Positions 1 through 10,105 of a DNA stretch of 64,000 nt are shown here, piece after piece. Made by a program: the position numbers and the translations under genes. The stretch comes from Lepidurus packardi. Taxonomy: Eukaryota > Arthropoda > Branchiopoda > Notostraca > Triopsidae. The notes under the pieces are model-generated. The model made no database searches. It had not been told where the DNA came from and saw nothing but the letters and a program-made list of their open reading frames with translations. The DNA is taken from contig JAKZAN010000005.1 in assembly GCA_023053545.1 (NCBI GenBank), forward strand, positions 8,060,001-8,124,000. Reading direction: 5' to 3'. Numbering within the stretch: the first letter of the stretch is position 1; every line of letters begins with the position of its first letter.

Positions 1-755
1 GATAATAATAAACCAGTTTATTTACAATATAACAAGTATAATTTCCTGCCATGCTAGAATGCAAATTAAATTGTAATAGTTAAGACGAAGTAATTAAATC
101 ACGAATTAATTGTCATTTAACGGACAATTACCATACGAAAGCAGAACAGAATGAAGTCGCTTCACATGCTCCCGTGATGCCTGGAAATAAACCTGGAAAA
201 GAAAGAACTACTCCGCCATTAATTGTTCTTTTCAACGTTCCTGACAATTGTCTGGCTAAACTATCTAGGAAATAGCTGTCTACAGACAAAATTAACCCTA
301 GATTACGCTAACTGGATAACTTTTGAAAAAAAAAAAAAAAAAAAAAAACGGTACAAAGGCACAGACCATTAGTCATATACTCCACCGTCTAAGTGTTCGA
401 GAGTCTGCCTTCAACTCCCACTGGAGTAACCCGTAGGGATCTCGGCGCGACTGCAAAGTAAAAGCACATCCGTGAATCCAATTCAAGAGAAAACCAATCA
501 ATTCTAGCATGGCAGGCATTGCAAAAGGGGCAAAAACATACACCAAATGACAGCTTTTACAAGTAAACCTACATTTTTTGTAGGAAATCAAATCCGTTGA
601 CGCCGGCGATTGCGCAAAGCAGGACTCGTCATTAAGTGTGAAAGGAAAACACTGAAAAAGGGAGAAAATTTGTTCAGAGCAGGAAATTAAAAACCTTTTA
701 TACAACTACGTCTGCAACGCATTGGGAGATACCGACCATGTCAATGAAGGAGGAA
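1..755. other. 3' flank of the CREBZF-like gene; no gene seen
   Basis: No convincing coding exon is visible here. A TTTATT at 18-23 reads AATAAA on the minus strand and could serve as a distant poly(A) signal for the bZIP gene that ends at 756, which would give a 3' UTR of about 0.7 kb. This is only a guess. A run of 23 A bases lies at 326-348. Confidence 0.4.
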
Positions 756-1772
756 TCAATGCGGTTCGCCGTCTTGTTTGTCTTGTGTGTTCCAAGTATC
801 ATGGGCACTCTGGCTACAGGAAGCACAAAACTCGAGGGAAACACGCTGATTGCAAACGTGTAAACAAATGCCTGCCTTGGGTAGCGTCGAATCGAAGGGT
901 AAAGCAGACAAACCGTCTTCCAGTACCGCATCTGTAGGAGACGCAGAATCTTCTAAGCTAACAAGATCGGTGTCGCTGAAATCTTGAAGCAGGTCCAAAG
1001 AAGGATGGTCCATCTCATACACTTCCGGAAAAGGATTTGACAGCCAATGCGGTTCCTGTCCTGCATTGAGATTCTCTGGAAAAAGGGTGTCAACTACGGA
1101 CCAGAAAGCATTTTCTGTACCATCCTTACTTGATTTAGCTTCCTCTGATTCTACAACATGTTGTAGTTTAGCTTTCTTGGCAGCAGGAGGATGAGTGAGG
1201 GTAGTGCCTGAAGAGACTTTGGACTGGGGTTTAAGAGATGTGGACGTTAGATTACCATTGACTCGCAACACTCGCAGAAGCTTTGATACTTCACCAACAT
1301 TGGCTAAAACGCTCTTGAGATACATAACGTCGTTCTGTAAGGACGCTATCAAGGAATCTTTGGTTTCAATGCTCTTTTTCAATTGGGCGTTTTCTTGCTT
1401 GGTGACTTGGATAGTGTTTTCTAGGGAATTAATGTAACGTTTCTTTTTCTGTCGATTTTCTCGGGCCATGATGGCATTTTTGGACATGGATTGGCCTGGA
1501 TACATTGCCTGATCATCAAAGTCTTCGCTAGTAGGCGAATGGCTGATATACGAAGAGTCATCATCACCACTTTCGGAATGACGTTTGGCGGCCATTTTCT
1601 TGTACGGAAACGGTATAGATTCGTGATTCTTGAGAACGATTGTAGGCTTGCCATTAATTTGATCATTAAACTTTAATGTAATAAGCCTCGTACCACCTGG
1701 CATTGGACGAACAGGAACTCTGCGATTTACTGCGTTGTTATTCATAACGGACCTTAACTTGATAGCAGCCAT
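756..1772 (-). CDS. CREBZF: CREBZF/Zhangfei-like bZIP transcription factor
   Basis: The protein (338 residues from the ATG at 1772) carries an atypical bZIP. The basic region contains KNAIMARENRQKKK, followed by a leucine zipper, then YLKSVLANVGEVSKLL. The C-terminus has GICLHVCNQRVSLEFCASC. Vertebrate CREBZF has the same order: an asparagine where most bZIPs have Ser or Cys before the last basic Arg, a [Y/S]LxxVLAN segment, and a C-terminal CLHV...S[V/L]EFC[S/A]xC tail. CREBZF is known as a nuclear factor that binds HCF-1 and modulates stress-response bZIPs. The HCF-binding motif [D/E]HxY is not seen; the nearest sequence is MDHPS. The reading frame stays open upstream to a splice acceptor (minus-strand TTTCAG/ATTCCC, exon edge 1836), so an extra 5' coding exon is possible. 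ATG 1772 is the first Met in the visible exon. Confidence 0.85.
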   Translation of the reverse strand: MAAIKLRSVMNNNAVNRRVPVRPMPGGTRLITLKFNDQINGKPTIVLKNHESIPFPYKKMAAKRHSESGDDDSSYISHSPTSEDFDDQAMYPGQSMSKNAIMARENRQKKKRYINSLENTIQVTKQENAQLKKSIETKDSLIASLQNDVMYLKSVLANVGEVSKLLRVLRVNGNLTSTSLKPQSKVSSGTTLTHPPAAKKAKLQHVVESEEAKSSKDGTENAFWSVVDTLFPENLNAGQEPHWLSNPFPEVYEMDHPSLDLLQDFSDTDLVSLEDSASPTDAVLEDGLSALPFDSTLPKAGICLHVCNQRVSLEFCASCSQSAHDTWNTQDKQDGEPH

Positions 1773-1836
1773 GACAGAAGAAAGAGGTGTATAACTTGTA
1801 TCAAATGGGGACCTCAACCTTGACAGTTCTGGGAAT
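1773..1836 (-). other. 5' part of the last CREBZF-like exon, upstream of the first Met
   Basis: On the minus strand this stretch follows a clear acceptor (CTACTTTCAG then ATTCCC) and is open in the frame of the bZIP protein, with no Met and no stop. It is therefore either 5' UTR or the end of a coding segment begun in an exon that I could not find. Confidence 0.5.
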
Positions 1837-4800
1837 CTGAAAGTAGATGGGAAAGTTAAGTATTAAAAACCTGAAAAAACTAACAAGCAATAAGCGCTTT
1901 ACCTTTACACGTATACTAGTTTTCAAGTGCCGGGTCAAAACACTTTGCAACAACAAAATTTACAAAAGTCTGTTGAAAAAGAAATGATCTTTCCAGTGAA
2001 ACACTCTGCGTGCAGAAAACGTTTAGGTACAAGCTTCTTGTACATTTCGCTAGGTGGCGACGTAATCATAAAACAAGGGAAATTCTAACCCTATTACCGT
2101 TTTCGCAATAAAACGGTACGTTTGGAACGTCATGAACGATAATTACTGTAGTTTTCAAGCCAGCGAACTTGCTAAATAAAATAAAATCAATGTATGACGT
2201 AACAAGTATCAATGACCTGAACGAAAAGGAAGCCACAACCCCGTTTTTCTCCCTCCTCCACAGGATTTCCCTTTTGCCAGCATGCAAAAATTATCTAGCT
2301 GCCTGTGCAATTTGAGACGGTGGTGGTTATTTTCACTTTGCGTTCTAGGGCCCTTTCAACCGAATCCAAAACTGCCTATTACATCACGACAAAGTTTTCT
2401 CACGACCCGGAAAAGCTCGGACGGAAACTTGTCGATAAATCTCGGTCTGACGAAAAAGCCCGGGATGCTGCTTCCAGATAAAAGCTAATGGGCTAAGCCT
2501 GCGAGCGTAAAAATATACACATACAAATATATCCCGGAATTTCCGCGAACCTAATCAAATAGAAGTGACGCTTTTACCTAATTTTTCCGTTGAGGTCTGC
2601 ACAACCCACAAGAAGAACGGACGATGAGCACCTTGTACCGAAAAACCCATATAGCGGCATGTTTAAATATACAACATACGAACGCCAATATTTGGTGCTA
2701 AGATGAGATCAAGACTTTAAAAGACCGCATGCCGAGACTCTTCGCGCATGCTAATGATGGGGTTGCCCCTTCTTGCATGAATCATGGCGAAATACAAACG
2801 TGACTAACTAGGACGTCTTCTTATTCTTTTCGGGTTTCCACTTCCCTCTCGTGCCGGGTTGTATTTTTTGCATGTCTGGTTCTTCACTCCCTTCCTCAAG
2901 TACTCTTTCTAGATAAAATACGAAGCAGGCTGCCTTCACTTCAAAACAGAGCGGCTGGCGGGATGCAACCTATTCCTTCCATATCCGTGAATTGTTGTTC
3001 TTACCTTTTCAAAGCAATCTTTGTGATGCGTAGGCAGAGAAGAAATTTTTGCATAGATTTGCGATAGCTTGTTCTTCCCTAACCAAGAATCTCGCAAAAG
3101 GACAGAACTGCGGGAGATCTAAAAGCTACTTTGGCTGACTTGACCTGGTAGGTGTGCGCCAAGAACCTTTTTCGTTTGTCAATGAACGCGATAAGGTAAA
3201 TGACATCGAATGGGAATGTCATCCGCCCATCTCATTGCCCATTCAAAGCGACCTGTTGCTCTTGCCTGTTGAATGTCTTTATCCACACCAATTCAGCAAC
3301 TGTTACTAAATTTGGTGCGAATCGAAAGGAACTTAGAATGACAGAAGGATAATTGTTGGATACTTGTTCAAAGGAAAAAGACCATGGGTCCACTCTAGGC
3401 AAAAGGGTTCGACTTGTAATTTATAGACGCGGCTATAATGGATCCTAATGAGAATTAACTTGTAAGGTGGTATGTATCTTGCATTTACAATAAACCACTG
3501 TGGGACGTTGAGAAACTTGCAAAATGTGAAGAATTGATCGTGATGAATAGTACCTGCCTCTCATTTTTGCAAATTCCCCCGAGCATTCTTTCGTGAGAAG
3601 AGGGTTAAAGACGGCTTACTTGCGACCACATGAATCCGACTCTGCCTTTTCGCAGACCAGTACTTGGAGCACTCCCGTGAATAGTGTAGTAGGACAGGGG
3701 AAGCTATAGAGAGCTCTTACGAGGAGGGATAACTCTGCTGTTCTTGTTCTGGCCCTCTCTTCAGCGTTCAAAGGCCTGTTACATGCTTGAAAAGCCAGTA
3801 GTCTTCTCGCTTGTCTCGTTAGTGGTGGTCGAAACCTTGTGGCTTAGCCAAGAACCTACTCCACAACTTAACGCTCGAACTCTGTAAAAGACAATTTGCT
3901 GCGAGTCGGCTACAGTGCTCTCCCCACATCAGTGCCGAAGACATTCACATTCATATGGGCACGTGCGTTTCTTGGAACAAACGTTTGACTTAAAACGAAA
4001 TTAAGACAGGAGAGTTCTGATTCAGCACTTTTGGTAGGAATAACGTGATCGGCGTAATATTCTAAAAACAAACTAGTCTTCAAGCGAAGCCACGATGGGA
4101 GCTTGGCTCCATGGAAGGTAAGCATGGGTTTGCAATTTTCCATTGTCGCCGCATCCATCTTCCATCTATCCGCTCCTATGTTCCATATCCCGGTGTCGGT
4201 CCCCCTCGTTAATTTCTGTTGCAGATCCTCACTGTGCGAAAGGCTTGTTTTAAAACTTTGTGTATTGTTCTCCCTTTGATGCCCGCCAAAAATTCTTTCA
4301 ATGGCTGCAGGGTAAACGGTCCTACCGAGTAGGTGTCACATGGCAGCCATGAAGAGAGAAGAGAGAGGGCTAAAGGAATAGAGGAATTTCGAGGACCATT
4401 TATGGGGACTGAAGACTTCCAGAATACCTGATATCCTTTACTTGCCTTTCGAAAGCTTAAGTTGAGCCGCTCGAGTGGCGCCGATGTATATATTTTTCGT
4501 TAGGAAATTAACCTTCCGTGTACTGAGATTGTACGTGTTTCTGAATTGTGACGACTTCCAGGGGCATTTTTAGCCAGAGAACTGTCTATAAAACCTGCAG
4601 TCAATTGATGGCCTTGTCCATGAAATAACGACAAAAAAACTTTCTTTTGATCCATTGGTGCTAGCCTGACGACATTTGAGAGGCTTTAATGGTCAAAGCT
4701 ATACCTGTCTACTATTGTCGCCCGAACAAGCGTGTCATTGTGTCTAGCATAACATTTTTACCTCCTTCTCTTTTTTTGATGCTATTATAATCGTGGCGGC

Positions 4801-7800
4801 GGCAGAGCTTTGGCTGCCAGGATCACCACAGCAAAAAAAAGATAACGAATTTTTGGGTCACTCACGCTCTCACGTTTGCTCCGTACCACCGAACCACGAG
4901 CAAATATCTTCGCCGCACTCGTTCGGCATTCGCCAAACGTGGCCACAATCGCGTGGTCTCGAACACGATGAAAAGCTTCTGGGCAACCTCCAGGTTTCGA
5001 TGTTAATTTTATTCTGCGTGCTTGGCAACGATCAAGAAAGTTATATTCACTCGTTATTAAGCACATACAGTACTTGTTTTAAGTAGTAATGAAGTTTCAG
5101 GGTCATAAACGCGACCTTTGCTTTTTCTTCCCTAAAAATGTTATAGAGCAATTGAAGCATTTGGGTAATAACGCCTACGGTACCATCTCGTAAGATTGAA
5201 CTCAATTAGACGACCTTGCCAGGTGTATCCTATTCAAGAATGTCCGCATTAAAAAGCGTTACCGTGCATTGCCAGACTTCTTGGGAGAAGGGGACAAAAT
5301 CTAACTAGAAATCCCCTCTACCTCCACAAAAAAGGGAGGGGACAAATTGCTACCTTGATAGAGAACTTGGGGACCTGGAGCCTCTTACCACGCAAGTTAA
5401 ACAGGCCAAGGAGGGTGGATCAGGGCATCCTTAAAGCTCTGGTCGGGTCTTTGAAAGGGCAAAAAAGGCAAAAAAAAAACGGCAGGCCTTTCTTATTTTA
5501 AAGGTAGGTTGCTTGGTGGGTTTTATGCAACAGCAGAAGAAACATGGGTCTTGGGGCATGCATGAGCCGTGAAGTCGAATCGGGAAATTTTGTGAATGGC
5601 TGTCGAGACAGGAAGAATGCGTGGCGTGATATCGTTCTTTTTGGAAAAGCGCAAATGGAAAAAGGGCGAGGCTTGGCGTCCTTCTCCATACACGAGATTC
5701 AACCCGTACTGTAGTAGAGTACATACCCCCTGTAAAAAAGCCATCAGCATGCTTTTCGTTTATACCTCATTCCCAGTGGCTATAGTCCCTTTCCAAAAAG
5801 AAAATTGCTCGTTTTTTCCGGTTCTTAACAGCTGACCAGCTGGTCTTCTTCTGCAATATGTACTTGAAAAGTAAAAGCGGTTTCGGTAGAGATTTGGGTT
5901 CACTTGCAGCGGCGCCATGTTAACTCCACTGGGTAATCAATTATAAGGGGCGGAAGGAATGCGAACATATTAGACATTTTATACCAGTAAAAGCCCCTAG
6001 ACTTAGCCAAACACACGTGGTAAAAGAGGGGCACACAACACGAAGTTACCCTGTGCGGTTTGGAAAAGTACGGCGTTTCCGATTTCAAACGCATATATAC
6101 GAAGGATTTGGGGGTTCTGGTTTTCGCGTTTCCCATCAACGTATACGTGTGAGGTCTAGAAAATCCTTAATTTTAACCGTTTCTCTTCGTTTGGCGAGGA
6201 CGGTTAACTTGCCAAAATATTACCAACGCAGAGCTTCAATTTTTTGCCCGAACATTGACGGGAAAGTTACTTCCCAACTGTTCTCATGTTCGCTGTTAAA
6301 GAAAGGGGATTTAGTTTGAGCTGTCTCGGGAGCGTTTGTCAAACTCATAAGTCTTTTCGTTAATTCGGAAAAAATCTCTTGTTTTTACCGCAACACTTGC
6401 TGTCTACAATATCATCACCACAGATGAGCGGAAGTATCACTATCGCTTTCCTCCCCCTTCCGACCTCAATGATCAAGGATGAGAGAATATACTTCCTTCG
6501 AATCAGCTGGCTGGATATTTAAAAAAAGCCTAGGCCTAATAATGACCCTAAATATCCCAAGTTTGTAAACTCTCAAACTGTAAATAAATGGAGGGTTAAC
6601 CACTAAGATACCGGAGACTTGCCGTTTGGTACACAATCTAAAATTTCCTTATGTAAAATGAACCCCCTTTCAGAAATCAACTTCGGGTCCTGGCTCGCAA
6701 TTACTAGGTATGGCCTTTTCTAGTCCTTCCAACCTCAGAAATGAAAGCCTTTTCGCTCAGAAACAAGACGTGTGCATGGTTCTCGTCAGGATTATTTCAG
6801 ATTACGTCCTCCCTTGAATACCACTACCCCCGAACGCACGTTATGCCGAATGGCGCATTATTAAGTAAACCCTTTGTATATTTTTCAAAACAAGCTATCA
6901 GATTCTCTCGTCCTGTAAAAATGGTGTGTTCTAATGTAGATTTTCCCTTCCGTTTCCACTCGTCCACTTTCAAACAAATAAACGAAAGCCTCTAAATAAA
7001 TAAGAAACGGAATATTTTTTAAAGAAAAGAAGATTGATAAACACACACACTAAGCTGATTTCATCCCGGCCTTGGCTAAACTCGCCATCCTGAAGAATGT
7101 TTAAGCAAATCACGTTGGTATGTGAAGCAGGGCCTGCGTAGAATTTCAATTTGAAAACCCACGCACGATCCTGCGCGTGTTTCTTCTTCGTTGTTCAAGA
7201 AACCATACCCATATTTTGATCTGTACGGTCTATGGTTGTCATAAAACCCTTCGCTATATAGGAGAAACCATCAGAAACCCTAAAGGGTCAACTTCTGGTC
7301 TTTTGCGGGCGCTGCGGCGTGAGTAAATGCTCCTCGTGCATGCAAAACAACACTGCCAAGGATGAAGTTGCCTCAGTCGGGAAGATTCCCACCCGTACAA
7401 AGTTACCAGGGCTCGCATGTGCGTGATTCAAATGAATGCAAGTTGTAGAAGGAGGTCGTTCAAGGATTATCATTAAAAGGAAATGAAAAAAGCCTACTTT
7501 CTGCCATGAACTCAGGTTTTTCAGGGGGGTCTCCAAAACACTGTCTACAAACCGAGGGGGCTTTACCGGCCGCTAATTAGGCGTCCTTGAGACAGATTGC
7601 CTGTGGGAGATGGGTAGTTTTAGGCTTTATATGGAACCACACGGCGTGCAAGGAGCGACAGAAGCCCTACCAGACGCACAAGCCGATTGCTCTCGTCGAA
7701 CAAAAGGCATACGTCAAACGTAAAGGCATGTCGGATTCCAAGGGTACTAACATTGTACTTAAAACTTAAGCGAATAGGATATACATAGAACTCACTTCTC

Positions 7801-9642
7801 ACAACAGGGCGGGGAATGGTCTGAGCCAGGGTCAATGCCAGCGTTCTGAAAAGAGTTTTCTAGGGGGAAGATAGAGCCTGAGAGAACCCAAACAGACTCC
7901 TTTCACCCGTAGCACACACACAGACACACAACAACCCCTTGTATCACCCAAGAGAATTCCGGTCTGTCAACGGAGGTTATATTGTGGCGTACGCCCACAC
8001 CGTTGCTAGACGGTGCTAAAAAGAAAAGGAATTCGTTGTAAGTAAAACAGGCTTCGGAATATACTTCAGGAAAGAAAGAAGTCTGGGGCGTTTTTGGGGT
8101 GCAAAAAGTTTTTGAAATTGAAAAAAAAGAAAGAAGATGGTGTACCCTACATTTTGGACCAATGCCCAAACGTCAGCAATTTCGTTGCCCATAAGTTACC
8201 GCGGAAAAGGGGCTTAATGATCGAGGAAAGACACGTCAGCGAAGGATATTGCGAAACGGAAGCTGCCAAAGGATTTACATAAGCTCCTTAGCCGTACTGC
8301 TCCATCTTGAAAGTACTTTTAGCTCTGTTCGTCTGGAAAAGATTTGATAGAATATCTTAACGTTACGACTTGCCTGAGACATAAAATGCTTCACAAGATT
8401 CGTTTTAATGTATTCCAGCTTTCCAGCCACAATTTTTTTAGGACTTTAGATCCCCTGCCAGGGAAACATTGATTCGAAATTGTTGCATAAAATTAAGGTG
8501 GTGAAAGCACTTTAGGCAAGCAAGAAAGGGGTTCCGATTGAGGATTTATATTATGGCCATTAACGAATTTGATATGGGACTCATAGATCGGCTCGAAACC
8601 CCCCCAAAAACCAAAAACTAAAAACAAAATAAGAAAAGGTAGAAATAGAAACTGTATTTTTAATGCATTAGTCCAGTTGGTTCCCAGCCAAAGGGCTGCG
8701 TTTATAGTAAAGTCTTGCACGGCGCATTACGATGCTGTCTGCTCATTCATTGAAGAAGTTCTCCGACCATACACCGAACGTCATAAAACAGTTTTCAAGA
8801 GTTCTGGCTCATTACTATGCACTAGGCATGACTTCTTCACCTCCCTTTATGACTGTGGCATTGCCAAAGCCAACACTTAACAAGCAAAAGAAACGTTCTC
8901 TTCATTTCGAAGCAAAAAATAACTTTTCTGGCGTGGAATTCGTTTTCTATGGTTCTATGACTCTTGGACCCAACAAGAATAGGGGAGTGATTCAGTCAGA
9001 AGCTGTTCTTTGCATTCTATTTTTTTCTCTTCTTTTGTTGTTGTTCAAGATTCACTCTATTGACACAGAGTGTGGGTAAGGAAAAAAATCCAGATTTAAT
9101 TCGATGCTAACCCTAGTAGCTGTTGTCATTTGAGCTGACCAGACCCTTTACTGTCTTGCAACGAATGAAGCATGGCGCCAAGGAATGCCATTAGAATCAG
9201 ACTTAATTAAAAGAAATGTTTGGTCTTCTCTCTAAAAAAAATAATAAAAAAGTAGCTTCCATAGGTTGCAGTTGGTTGAGTTTCGTTTGCATAGCCCAAG
9301 GCTGCTAGCTTCAATTATTTTTCCTGAAAGATAAAACTGACACGCAAAAACAATTTTAGATCACTAGATCCGCTTAATTTTGTTGGCTTTATTATTTTTT
9401 TTAAATAGGTACTTTCTAGCCTGGTGGTTCCGTAGTCGAAATACTTTGATTCAAAGTCAACAATATGGCTATGCCGTCAAACAGAGCGGATTTATTTTGT
9501 TTTCTATGCGTGATTCATGAACGGAATATGTAACAAACACACCTCGTTTTCGTGTACTTTCTCTCGGCTTGATACCGTACTACCATAAGTGGAATATTTC
9601 GCAGAATTGTATAAAATAATAATGATGAATAATTGAATTATG
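1837..9642. other. Long non-coding stretch; no gene supported
   Basis: About 7.8 kb with only short, scattered open frames that have neither recognisable domains nor paired splice sites. The part just upstream of the bZIP gene (about 1840-2300, minus-strand promoter side) holds cAMP-response-like motifs: GACGTAAT near 2058, ACGTCAT near 2127 and TGACGTAA at 2195-2202. Part of this stretch could hold the missing first exons of the CREBZF-like gene or, further right, of papilin. Confidence 0.5.
2195..2202. promoter_or_regulatory. CRE-like motif upstream of the bZIP gene
   Basis: TGACGTAA is a near-consensus ATF/CREB half-palindrome, about 420 bp upstream of the bZIP start codon. Related motifs occur near 2058 and 2127. 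Short motifs of this kind occur by chance, so function is inferred only from their clustering near the 5' end of a bZIP gene. Confidence 0.25.
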
Positions 9643-9650
9643 TGACGTCA
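9643..9650. promoter_or_regulatory. Perfect palindromic CRE (TGACGTCA)
   Basis: A full consensus CREB/ATF site lies 337 bp upstream of the selenocysteine tRNA gene and about 3.4 kb upstream of the first located papilin exon. Which gene it might serve cannot be read from the sequence. Confidence 0.3.
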
Positions 9651-9955
9651 CCGAGGTCAACTATTATCCAGTTTTTGAGTCACTATTGCGTGACTACGAA
9701 GCTATTTTATACGAATATTTATTCTGATGTAGCGTGATTCGTCATTTGTACACTTCTGCTCAATTTGTTGATTTAAAATCAGTTTGACTTAAACGTTACA
9801 AAGTATTTAAAGTTTGGCAGGCGCAGTAAAGTTACATGGAAGATTCTGAGCACAAATTCCCTCTTTGGAAACTACTAGTTTGTATAACTAATTCTTAAGA
9901 CCGTATTAAGCTGAAAAACAATGCTAAGCGAATGCGATAAGAGCAAGCGTAAGCC

Positions 9956-9968
9956 TTATATTTTCATA
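9956..9968 (+). promoter_or_regulatory. TATA element of the tRNA-Sec gene
   Basis: TTATATTTTCATA is centred about 25-30 bp upstream of the mature tRNA start at 9987. Animal tRNA-Sec genes are known to use an upstream (type 3) Pol III promoter with a TATA box near -30 and a proximal sequence element near -60. The spacing here fits. A species-specific PSE would lie around 9915-9935, but I cannot recognise it. Confidence 0.6.
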
Positions 9969-9986
9969 TCCGGGCGAGTTACTGTT

Positions 9987-10073
9987 GCCCAGATGAACTT
10001 CGGTGGTCCGGGGTGCAGGCTTCAAACCTGTAGCTGATTAGCGTCAGAGTGGTTCGATTCCACCTTCTGGGCG
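9987..10073 (+). tRNA. tRNA-Sec (selenocysteine, anticodon TCA)
   Basis: An 87-nt gene with the features of eukaryotic tRNA-Sec. The acceptor stem pairs GCCCAGA with TCTGGGC, and the discriminator base is G at 10073. The anticodon arm is GCAGGC TTCAAA CCTGT with anticodon TCA at 10022-10024. There is a long variable arm (TAGCTGATTAGCGTCAGAG) and a T arm GGTTCGATTCC. It decodes UGA as selenocysteine after serylation, phosphorylation by PSTK and conversion by SepSecS. An upstream TATA box and a downstream T run complete the gene. Its presence implies that the organism makes selenoproteins, a pathway lost in many insects. Confidence 0.95.
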
Positions 10074-10100
10074 GCTAATTATAAATTCTAATTTACCCCG

Positions 10101-10105
10101 TTTTT
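10101..10105 (+). terminator. Pol III terminator (TTTTT) of tRNA-Sec
   Basis: The first run of five T bases after the tRNA lies 28 nt past its 3' end, as expected for RNA polymerase III termination. Confidence 0.6.

Noticed and set aside
756..1817. XBP1 as the identity of the bZIP gene, and 1817 as its start
   Set aside because: The basic region (KNAIMARENR) and the CLHV...EFCASC tail fit CREBZF, not XBP1. The codon at 1817 is TTG, not ATG; the first real Met is at 1772.
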